Below are positions 17,714 through 24,867 of a stretch of DNA of 64,000 bases, one piece after another; the first letter of the stretch is position 1, and the number at the start of each line of letters is the position of its first letter. A model generated the notes under the pieces. It saw only the letters and a list, made by a program, of their open reading frames with translations, had not been told where the DNA came from and did not search any database. Source of the stretch: Gracilibacillus caseinilyticus (GTDB lineage Bacteria; Bacillota; Bacilli; Bacillales; Amphibacillaceae). The stretch covers positions 2,170,001-2,234,000 of the forward strand of contig NZ_CP095072.1 in the NCBI RefSeq assembly GCF_022919115.1. The letters run 5' to 3'. The translations under genes and the position numbers were made by a program.

Positions 17714-18472
17714 TTGAAACAAATCCTATTTGAAAAGGCACTTAATCGAACAAAAGTGGGAGTAGTCATTACGGATCCCGATCAACAAGATAATCCGATC
17801 ATCTTTGCTAATGAAGGCTTTTATAAATTAACTGGATATCGTAGTGAGGAAGTGATCGGACAGAATTGTCGCTTTCTTCAAGGTCCAGATACGAACAGGA
17901 ATAGTGTAAAAAAGATTTCTGAAGCTTTACATAATCGAAAATCGATTGAAATCTTGTTGTATAATTACAAAAAGAATCAGACAGGCTTCTGGAATGAGTT
18001 AATCATTGATCCGCTCTGGATTGAAGAAGAATCCAAGTTTTATTTTATTGGCATTCAAAAAGATATCAGTGAAGAAAGAGAAAAAACAATTATATTAGAA
18101 GAGACATTAAAAGAGATGGATAGCATCTCTACACCGATTGTGCCGATAACAGATAATGCGGTTATCCTGCCTTTAATTGGTAACTTTACCGATAAAAGAT
18201 TTGAATCGATGAGCAACAGGCTATCCTTTTATTTGGAAGATTCGGATGAAGATTACCTTATTATCGATTTGTCGGGCTTGTATGAAATGGATACGTATGT
18301 TGTTTCCCGTTTCTTTGAGATCAGTCAATTAGCTCGTTTAATGGGAAAAGAAACACTATTGGCAGGAATCGGTCCTAATCTGGCTATGAAAACAGCTGGT
18401 CTGGTTGACACGGTAAATAAAATTCCGACATTTAACAATGTGAAAGCAGCTGTTAAATATATTTCCGAATAA
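17714..18472 (+). CDS. ytvA: LOV-STAS blue-light photoreceptor (YtvA-like)
   Basis: The 252-residue protein has an N-terminal LOV/PAS domain (residues about 5-110) with the photoreactive motif GQNCRFLQ; Cys52 would form the flavin adduct. GYRSEEVIG precedes it, followed by 'RNRKSIEILLYNYKKNQTGFWNELIIDP'-type strands. A linker helix (112-137) leads to a STAS domain (about 145-252) with LIIDLSGLYEMDT. In B. subtilis YtvA feeds blue light into the general stress response through the stressosome. Translation starts at TTG 17714, ten bases after GGAGGG. The gene stands alone between its promoter and a strong terminator. Confidence 0.92.
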   Translation: MKQILFEKALNRTKVGVVITDPDQQDNPIIFANEGFYKLTGYRSEEVIGQNCRFLQGPDTNRNSVKKISEALHNRKSIEILLYNYKKNQTGFWNELIIDPLWIEEESKFYFIGIQKDISEEREKTIILEETLKEMDSISTPIVPITDNAVILPLIGNFTDKRFESMSNRLSFYLEDSDEDYLIIDLSGLYEMDTYVVSRFFEISQLARLMGKETLLAGIGPNLAMKTAGLVDTVNKIPTFNNVKAAVKYISE

Positions 18473-18481
18473 TATTTCTTG

Positions 18482-18513
18482 AGAAAAAGCATCTGATCGA
18501 AGATGCTTTTTCT
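18482..18513 (+). terminator. Rho-independent terminator of the LOV-STAS gene
   Basis: AGAAAAAGCATCT at 18482-18494 pairs perfectly over 13 bp with AGATGCTTTTTCT at 18501-18513, with loop GATCGA. The T run is inside the descending arm. It starts ten bases after the stop codon. Confidence 0.85.
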
Positions 18514-18577
18514 GGTAGGTAAGAAAGTATAAAAGTAAAGTCATAGAAGTAAACATGCTAAACATGATTGATGGGTT

Positions 18578-19155
18578 CTTATAATATGGATTATGTCAAC
18601 TAACACAGTGGTAACTTTGAAATGTTTCATATGCTGGGAGACCGCTCCGTCCAACCACTCCGCGTCCTGCGGGGCACGGCTGAAGCTAACTTTGTGAAGA
18701 AGATCGCTTCACAAAGTGGATCTTCAGCACCTGCATGTCCCGCGGGAGTCTTCGTGGTTGGCCTACGTTCTAGTATTGGTTCTACAACGGACGCAAGAGG
18801 TAACATTTTGGGCAGTCTCCACCGATTTCATCATTCACTGTAACAATGCTTAAAATCCTTACTTTTAGCTGTTACAAACGCTGTAGCACTTCCCTAAAGC
18901 GTAGGAAATATGCGGAGACTCCTCATGCGTCAGCGCGAGCTGAAGATCCACTTTGTCTGTGCCTGTGTCTGCTAGAATCACTTCGAAGTGAGCTTCCTCG
19001 TCACAAGGCAGCAAAGAAGTTGTTCAAGTAGTAGCCTAGCTGAAGCCGTGCCCACTGGACGCGGAGCATATTTCCGGAGCTTTGCTGAGCAAATGAAATC
19101 TATCAAAATTAACACAATGTCAGATAGTTCTACTTTACTTAATCCATATTATAGG
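18578..19155. mobile_element. MITE-like non-coding element with terminal inverted repeats
   Basis: TATAATATGGATTA at 18580-18593 is repeated in perfect inverted orientation as TAATCCATATTATA at 19140-19153. Inside lies a long fold-back: CCAACCAC (18651-18658) pairs with GTGGTTGG (18754-18761), enclosing CTGAAG/CTTCAG and ACTTTGTGAAG/CTTCACAAAGT. A second half (about 18860-19085) has a GAGGAAGCTC-type fold and ends with GACGCGGAGCATATTTC. No transposase is encoded; the open frames here are by-products of the repeats. Partial copies of its parts occur at 13773, 39030, 56738 and 59555. Bases 19156-19394 hold only a weak hairpin near 19183. Confidence 0.65.
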
Positions 19156-19394
19156 TAGTTGTATATTATTTATGTTAGTTAGGACCGGGTGGTCTTTCCC
19201 GTTTTTTCTTAATTCACCCTCTATAGTGCTACTTCTACATCAAACATGTCCTGAACTCAACGTTCTGTTGACTAATGATAGTTATGTATAGTGTTTAATC
19301 GAATAGTATATCCGTTAGTACTTGATATGATTAGAAGACGCCTCCCCCTAAAGATAAGCGTGTCAGATGAAACAACATAACTTCCAAATAATGT

Positions 19395-19439
19395 TTGAAT
19401 TGCAATTCATTCTGAGCATATTATATAGTAATCGATTAC
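19395..19439 (+). promoter_or_regulatory. Promoter and LacI-type operator of the lacI-family gene
   Basis: TTGAAT (19395-19400) and TATTAT (19419-19424) are 18 bases apart. Directly downstream is the perfect palindrome GTAATCGATTAC (19428-19439), just before the GGAGG of the regulator gene. Its placement suggests that the regulator represses itself. Confidence 0.7.
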
Positions 19440-19457
19440 ATTTTGGAGGAAAAGGAA

Positions 19458-20480
19458 ATGAAGCAGAAACCCGTCACTATTTATGATATTGCCAAAGAAG
19501 CCAAGGTCTCAACGGCAACAGTGTCGAGAGTGATAGCTAATAACTATCCTGTCAGTGAGAAAACGAAAAAAATGGTATTGGACCTTATTAAAAAATATGA
19601 CTATCAACCAAATGCTGTAGCAAGAAGCTTAACCAAAAAAGAATCGAAAATGATTGGCTTTATATTACCTGACATCACCAATCCATTTTTTGCGCAAGTG
19701 TTTATTGAAGCGGAGAAATATGCGTTAACGAAAGGGTATACGCTTATATTAGGGAACTCCATGAACAGTAATGAAATAGAATCCAAGTATTTACGGGACC
19801 TTTCGGAACGACAGGTAGAGGGGATTATTTTCATGGGCGGCAGAATAAATAAAAGCCAACCAGATCATATGGAAATAAATGAACTTAAAGATGTGATGAA
19901 TAAAATACCTGTCATAATGGTAAATGGCAAAATAGATGGTATTAATTGCAGCAGTGTACATACAAATGAAGCAAAGGGAATAGATTTAGTTATTGAACAT
20001 CTAGTTAGTCACGACCATAAAAAAATTGGTCTCATCGGTGGTGTGAAAGGAGTAACAACGACTGATATCAAAGTGAATGCTTATTGGCGCTCTCTAACGA
20101 AACATGGACTGCTGATGAAAGAGAACTGGCAGATCTATAGTGGTTATGATGTAGATAGTGGAAGAAAAGCAGTAGAGACATTCATTCATGTAAACGAGTC
20201 CGATTTACCGACTGCATTAATTGGTATAAATGATTTAGTCATTATTGGTGCATTAAAAGCATGCAGACAGAATCATTTGCATCCATTTTCCTTTGTCGGT
20301 TTTGATAATACAGACTTGACCAAAAATGCAACGCCAGAAATTACCTCTGTCAGTCATCCCTATAAAGATCTAGGAGAAAAAGCTATTGATCTTATTATCC
20401 ATACCAAAACAATGAAACCAGAAGAAATATGGCTGGATCCCTATTTAGCAATAAGAGAATCAACAAACCGACCGCATTAG
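19458..20480 (+). CDS. LacI-family transcriptional regulator
   Basis: The 340-residue protein has the LacI helix-turn-helix at its N-terminus (VTIYDIAKEAKVSTATVSRV, residues about 6-25) and hinge 'NAVARSLTKKESKMIGFILP', followed by a sugar-binding-protein-like effector domain. The ATG at 19458 is set by GGAGG nine bases upstream. It precedes the CUT1 transporter operon in the same orientation. A palindrome of the same form as its own operator (GTAAccGgTTAC against GTAAtCGaTTAC) lies upstream of that operon. It therefore very likely senses a sugar or oligosaccharide and derepresses uptake plus the GH2 enzyme. The sugar cannot be read from sequence. Confidence 0.93.
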   Translation: MKQKPVTIYDIAKEAKVSTATVSRVIANNYPVSEKTKKMVLDLIKKYDYQPNAVARSLTKKESKMIGFILPDITNPFFAQVFIEAEKYALTKGYTLILGNSMNSNEIESKYLRDLSERQVEGIIFMGGRINKSQPDHMEINELKDVMNKIPVIMVNGKIDGINCSSVHTNEAKGIDLVIEHLVSHDHKKIGLIGGVKGVTTTDIKVNAYWRSLTKHGLLMKENWQIYSGYDVDSGRKAVETFIHVNESDLPTALIGINDLVIIGALKACRQNHLHPFSFVGFDNTDLTKNATPEITSVSHPYKDLGEKAIDLIIHTKTMKPEEIWLDPYLAIRESTNRPH

Positions 20481-20524
20481 ATAGTAACTGATTTTACAAA
20501 AAGTTATTATCTTTTTTTATACAC

Positions 20525-20645
20525 GTTATGAAAGCATAAATTTTCAACGATGAAGCAGACCGACGTAGAAAAAATTTAAAACGTACAAAGTATAAGAAAA
20601 ACTTCGGCACTCCCTAAAGACTAGGTGTATACCGAGTTTTTCTAA
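20525..20645. repeat. Dispersed 120-bp repeat with 3' hairpin, copy A
   Basis: This segment matches 38430-38555 along its length: shared blocks are ATGAAG, CGACGTAG, AAATTTA, AAGTATAAG and a final hairpin ending CGAGTTTTTCTAA. In both, an AAAAC stem pairs with GTTTT around a variable loop. It lies after the LacI gene and may serve as a terminator; it could also be a small-RNA or REP-like unit. Confidence 0.6.
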
Positions 20646-20653
20646 TAGGTAAA

Positions 20654-20669
20654 TAGTAACCGGTTACTA
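20654..20669 (+). promoter_or_regulatory. LacI-type operator upstream of the CUT1 operon
   Basis: TAGTAACCGGTTACTA is a perfect 16-bp palindrome located 156 bases before the solute-binding protein gene. Its core GTAACCGGTTAC differs from the regulator's own operator only in the central four bases. Confidence 0.75.
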
Positions 20670-20708
20670 TGGCTTAGCTGGCTGGTTACAAACTGGCTCA
20701 CTGCACAA

Positions 20709-20724
20709 ATGACAGCGTTTACTT
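20709..20724 (+). promoter_or_regulatory. Candidate cre (CcpA) site
   Basis: ATGACAGCGTTTACTT matches the cre consensus WTGNAANCGNWWNCAW with two mismatches. A near-identical 16-mer, ATGATAACGTTTACTT, lies upstream of the oxidoreductase gene at 39451. Catabolite control of both units is plausible. Confidence 0.45.
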
Positions 20725-20824
20725 TATGTTGATCTGGTCCACATTTAAGGGGGTGATTTCGGTAGTAGCTTTCTGTTGAACAAATGCTTCTCTATGTAAA
20801 AATCTTAAAAATGGGGGAAAGAAG

Positions 20825-22258
20825 ATGAAAAAAATTAGTCTGTTCGTTTTGGGTATGTTCGTTATTCTATTACTTCTTAGCGCGTGCAGTGAGAAGGAAA
20901 GTAGTAACACGGAAAGTGAAAGTGGTGAAGATGTTGTCACGTTAACCTTTTGGAATAGATATCCAGAATTGAGAGGTGGATTTGAACAGCTCATTAAGGA
21001 TTTCGAAGCGGAGTATCCTGGCATTAAAATAGAAAAACAGGAGACACCAGAGGCAGAAACACAGCTTCGAACAGCATTGTCAGAAAGTAATTTACCAGAT
21101 ATGTGGACGAATATCGTTGAATTATCTGAACTGGTGGAGGTAGATGCAGTCAAGAATTTAGATGACATTTTTACTGAGGAAGTAAAAGGACAGTTCCAGG
21201 AAGGTACCTGGTATGAAAATGGTACAACATCAGATGGTTCTGTTTACGGGTTTCCATTAGCTTCGCCAAGAAGTAAAGCAATGATTATGTATTATAACAA
21301 AGATGTATTTGAGATGTTAGGACTATCGGAATCAGATATTCCTGCTTCCTGGGAAGAATTTAAAACGATCGGGCAGAAGATTATTGAAGAATCCAATGGC
21401 GCTGTATATCCGATAGTCTGGAATAACCCGGGATGGGCTAACGAACAGTTAGTTTCGATGATGGGAACAGCGATAACGCCTGAAGTACCTTGGCAGGAGA
21501 ATTATAAGGAAGGTGTACCACAAGTATTAACAGAAGGGAAAATAGAAAGCGCTAAATTTATCAAGGAATTATTAGAGGAGGGACTTATGGCTCCTCAGAG
21601 TGTTGAAATTGGTCTAGGGGAAGCAGAAGCAACATTTGCGGTAGGACAGAGTGCTTTCTTATGGAGTGGTGACTGGGTAGGACGACAATTATTCAAAGAA
21701 AATGAATTTGAGAATTGGGGAGTCGCACCATTACCAACGAAAGATGGCAAGCCGTATTATTATCCGGCAGGTTCTGAAGCGACAAGTATTCGAGTGAACA
21801 ACCATACAGAAAACTGGGATGAAGTGAAGACTTTCTTAGAATATGCATTAGAACATCTTCATGAGACGGTGTATGTAAATACAGGAGCAGGCTTGCCAGC
21901 GAAAAAAGATGTAGGTGGAGAACCTCCTTTTGAACAATATAATGACATCTTAGAACTGGAAAGTGAATTAGCTATTCCGGTGCCTAAGCCAGCAGAGTTT
22001 AATAAAGAAGTGATTGCATTTAATAAGGCATATCGAAATAAATTGGAAGTTGGCGGAATCGGGGATGCAGTCGTCGGCTACATTACTGGTAATAGTGAAA
22101 AACTTGAAGAGGAAATAGGAAAAATAGATCAAGACATGAAAGACGCATTTTTAGAGACACTCGAAGAGTTTCCAGAAGTGTCGCAAGATGATTACAAGTA
22201 TCCAAATTGGGTCCCATTTGAACCTTATACAGTCGATAAGTATGACGAATTGAAATAA
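20825..22258 (+). CDS. Carbohydrate ABC transporter substrate-binding lipoprotein (CUT1)
   Basis: The 477-residue protein has a lipoprotein signal ending in the lipobox LLSAC (Cys about residue 20), a short acidic linker and a family-1 extracellular sugar-binding domain with VTLTFWNRYPELRGGFEQLI at its start. It would capture a sugar or oligosaccharide outside the membrane and deliver it to the two permeases that follow. No ATPase gene is in the operon, as usual for CUT1 systems served by a shared MsmX-type ATPase. A hairpin after its stop separates it from the permeases, which fits higher expression of the binding protein. The GH2 enzyme and LacI regulator nearby suggest a plant or algal glycan fragment. 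Confidence 0.92.
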   Translation: MKKISLFVLGMFVILLLLSACSEKESSNTESESGEDVVTLTFWNRYPELRGGFEQLIKDFEAEYPGIKIEKQETPEAETQLRTALSESNLPDMWTNIVELSELVEVDAVKNLDDIFTEEVKGQFQEGTWYENGTTSDGSVYGFPLASPRSKAMIMYYNKDVFEMLGLSESDIPASWEEFKTIGQKIIEESNGAVYPIVWNNPGWANEQLVSMMGTAITPEVPWQENYKEGVPQVLTEGKIESAKFIKELLEEGLMAPQSVEIGLGEAEATFAVGQSAFLWSGDWVGRQLFKENEFENWGVAPLPTKDGKPYYYPAGSEATSIRVNNHTENWDEVKTFLEYALEHLHETVYVNTGAGLPAKKDVGGEPPFEQYNDILELESELAIPVPKPAEFNKEVIAFNKAYRNKLEVGGIGDAVVGYITGNSEKLEEEIGKIDQDMKDAFLETLEEFPEVSQDDYKYPNWVPFEPYTVDKYDELK

Positions 22259-22263
22259 GAAGA

Positions 22264-22303
22264 CTTAGGCTTTCGCCAGTATATGGCGAAAAGCCAAGTT
22301 TTT
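22264..22303 (+). terminator. Intra-operon hairpin after the binding-protein gene
   Basis: CTTAGGCTTTCGCCA at 22264-22278 pairs with TGGCGAAAAGCCAAG at 22284-22298, followed by TTTTT. It probably ends part of the transcripts and protects the 3' end of the binding-protein message. Confidence 0.8.
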
Positions 22304-22344
22304 CTTCATTATGTATCCTTAAGTCTAGAAAGGGTGATCTTCTT

Positions 22345-23343
22345 TTGGCTAATCATATAAAAGTAGACGACAAAACAACAACGAAAAGTAAGTCCAATCT
22401 CAGAACCTTAAAAAAGAGAAAAGCGATCTGGGCATATATTTTTCTGGCACCACAAATTATTGTATTCTTTGTATTCTCTGCCTATCCAATCGTGATGAGT
22501 TACGTTTATTCGTTTTATGAGTGGAGTGGAATTGGTCCATTAAATGATTTTGTTGGATTAGGAAACTATCAACAATTATTAACATCCGAAAGATTTTGGA
22601 ATTCAGCAGTCGTTTCGATTTATTACATTTTAGGCACGACTGTTCTCGGTGTAGGTGGAGCTTTAATTTTAGCGATCATCTTAAATGATCAAAAATTAAA
22701 GGGAAAAGGTTTTTATCGCGCTATATATTTCTTGCCGGTTGTAACGACTACAGCCATTGTCGGGATCATTATGGGAAATATTTTCGGTATTAACGGTTTC
22801 TTTAATCAGTTTCTTCTCCATGTCAGTATCATTGATAAACCGATTCCCTGGCTAACGGATCCGTTATTAGCGGTCATCTTATTAATTGTAATTGGTTCAT
22901 GGAAAGGACTAGGTATTAATATGGTTTATTGGTTAGCCGGTCTGCAATCGATCCCTAATGAATTGTATGAATCTGCTCAACTGGATGGCGCCGGATTTTG
23001 GGCTACATTAAGACATATTACGCTACCATTATTAAAGCCAATTGCTGCCGTGATTATATTATTATCATTAGTAAGTGGTATTAATGCCTTTGACCTGGTC
23101 AAGACATTAACGAACGGTGGCCCAAACTTTGCAACGGAAACGATGGATTTGCTTATCTATAATTTTGCTTTTTCCAGTCAGCTTGGTGGTGGGCAAGTCA
23201 GAATGGGATATGCTTCTGCTGCGGGTGTTTTGCTTGGTATATTTACATTTGTTATAAGTATGATTTTTGGTGCGGTATCCTTTGGTAAACAGGTGACGAA
23301 ATTCAGAGTGAATAAGAAGAAAAAGGGTGGGGTGAGCGTATGA
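22345..23343 (+). CDS. Sugar ABC transporter permease, MalF-type (CUT1)
   Basis: The 332-residue membrane protein has six predicted helices and the EAA-loop segment 'SIPNELYESAQLDGAGFWATLRHITLPLL', the site of contact with the ATPase. N-terminal basic residues precede the first helix 'AYIFLAPQIIVFFVFSAYP', typical of MalF/UgpA permeases. Translation starts at TTG 22345 after AGAAAGGGTGATC. The stop overlaps the next permease start as ATGA, so both subunits are made together. It forms the membrane channel for the sugar bound by the preceding lipoprotein. Confidence 0.92.
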   Translation: MANHIKVDDKTTTKSKSNLRTLKKRKAIWAYIFLAPQIIVFFVFSAYPIVMSYVYSFYEWSGIGPLNDFVGLGNYQQLLTSERFWNSAVVSIYYILGTTVLGVGGALILAIILNDQKLKGKGFYRAIYFLPVVTTTAIVGIIMGNIFGINGFFNQFLLHVSIIDKPIPWLTDPLLAVILLIVIGSWKGLGINMVYWLAGLQSIPNELYESAQLDGAGFWATLRHITLPLLKPIAAVIILLSLVSGINAFDLVKTLTNGGPNFATETMDLLIYNFAFSSQLGGGQVRMGYASAAGVLLGIFTFVISMIFGAVSFGKQVTKFRVNKKKKGGVSV

Positions 23344-24170
23344 TAGCAACCAAAACAGCTCGTACGACCATTCATGTTTTTTTAGTCATTTTCGGGATTG
23401 TTTGGATTTATCCTTTCGTATGGATGGTGTTCTCCTCGTTAAAAACAAACAAAGAATTTCTAACCAGTGGGACCAAACTGATGCCAGAAGAATTGAGATG
23501 GGAAAATTATGCAAATGCGTGGGTGACAGCAAACTTTTCGGGTTATTTTGTGAACACGGTTATTTTTACCGTCGCAACCGTATTAATTGTCATTGTTCTC
23601 TCCTCTTTGACAGGGTATGCGCTGGGAAGAATAGATTTTCCAGGTAAAAGAGTCATCATGATATGTGTGGTGGCCATTATGTTCATTCCTAAAGGATATA
23701 CGATTATTCCATTGTTCAAATTAGTCAGTGCAATGGGGCTGGATAACTCGATACTAGGCATCATTGTAGCAGAGTCATCTGGTGCACATGTTCTGTTCAT
23801 TCTTATGTTTGCCTCCTTTTTTGCCAATTTGCCAAAATCCGTTGAAGAAGCGGCAGAGATTGATGGAGCGGGCTTTTTGACTGTATTTTCAAAAGTAATG
23901 CTCCCTTTAAGTATGCCTATTGTTGCAACAACTGCGATTATGCAATTTATCTGGACTTGGAGTTCCTTCCTTGTGCCACTCGTATTAACGATTAGTAAAC
24001 CAGAATTGCGAACGTTAGCGGTAGGGATGCAGAACTTCGTGCAAACCTATTCGATTGACTTCTCTGGAATGGCCGCTGGGGCAACCATCTCCTTGCTGCC
24101 AGTTATGATCATCTTTATTATCATGCAGAAATACTTTATTGAAGGGGTTGCAGGAGCGGTTAAAAGTTAA
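23340..24170 (+). CDS. Sugar ABC transporter permease, MalG-type (CUT1)
   Basis: The 276-residue permease has six helices and the EAA-loop 'SVEEAAEIDGAGFLTVFSKVMLPLSMPIV'. The start 'IYPFVWMVFSSLKTNKEF' is typical of MalG/UgpE subunits. Its ATG at 23340 overlaps the stop of the preceding permease. With it the transmembrane dimer of the uptake system is complete. The YesL-like gene starts 25 bases after its stop and belongs to the same operon. Confidence 0.93.
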   Translation: MIATKTARTTIHVFLVIFGIVWIYPFVWMVFSSLKTNKEFLTSGTKLMPEELRWENYANAWVTANFSGYFVNTVIFTVATVLIVIVLSSLTGYALGRIDFPGKRVIMICVVAIMFIPKGYTIIPLFKLVSAMGLDNSILGIIVAESSGAHVLFILMFASFFANLPKSVEEAAEIDGAGFLTVFSKVMLPLSMPIVATTAIMQFIWTWSSFLVPLVLTISKPELRTLAVGMQNFVQTYSIDFSGMAAGATISLLPVMIIFIIMQKYFIEGVAGAVKS

Positions 24171-24195
24171 AGAGTGACTAAGGGAGGTTAAGTAT

Positions 24196-24831
24196 ATGAA
24201 TATATCGGATACTTCATTTGTGTATAAAATATCGGTATGGATCATGCGGTTAAGTGTGTTAAACCTTCTCTGGATTTTCTTTTCTGTTGCTGGACTAGGA
24301 GTTATCGGATTATTCCCGGCTACGGTAGCCATGTTTACAGTGGTGAGAAAGTGGATCAGGGGCGAAACAGAAATCCCTTTATGGAGAACGTTTTTTGCTT
24401 CGTTTAAAAGTAACTTATGGAAAGCGAATGTATTAGGCTATATCGTTTCTCTTGGCGGTGTGCTGTTATACATGGATTATATATTCATTCAGAATATGAG
24501 TGGGAATCTCTATCTTATTTCGTTGTTGTTATTGTTCATGATTACGTTCTATTATGCGATGATTCTCTTTTTTATATTTCCGGTGTATGTTCATTATGAT
24601 ATCAAGCTGATGGAATGTTTGAAGTATGCTTTCATTATTGGAGCGTCTTATCCATTAAGGACATTGTACATGGCGTTTACTATATTTGTTATTTACTACG
24701 TAACGGCTTCCTTTCCTATTCTTTTCTGTTTTTTCTCTGGAAGTGCAGGGTGCTGGCTCGTGATGCGCTTTGCATACGTAGTGTTTGAGCAAACACAAGC
24801 GAAGCATAGAAAAGAGCTGAAAACGGCCTGA
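24196..24831 (+). CDS. YesL-like DUF624 membrane protein
   Basis: This 211-residue protein has five or so membrane helices and the DUF624 signature near the N-terminus (LNLLWIFFSVAGLGVIGLFP followed by ATVAMFTVVRKWIRGE). YesL-type proteins are found in carbohydrate-uptake operons of bacilli and their function is unknown. It lies between the permeases and the GH2 gene, preceded by GGGAGGTTAAGTAT. A paralog (33606-34238) occupies a comparable place in the second ABC locus, which supports a common accessory role in glycan import. Confidence 0.85.
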   Translation: MNISDTSFVYKISVWIMRLSVLNLLWIFFSVAGLGVIGLFPATVAMFTVVRKWIRGETEIPLWRTFFASFKSNLWKANVLGYIVSLGGVLLYMDYIFIQNMSGNLYLISLLLLFMITFYYAMILFFIFPVYVHYDIKLMECLKYAFIIGASYPLRTLYMAFTIFVIYYVTASFPILFCFFSGSAGCWLVMRFAYVVFEQTQAKHRKELKTA

Positions 24832-24867
24832 ATAAAATAAATATATCCACAAAATGAGGTGAATCGG

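Noticed and set aside
18622..19031. Two short open frames of 60-73 codons
   Set aside because: They lie inside the inverted-repeat element, follow its hairpins and have no ribosome site or protein-like composition.
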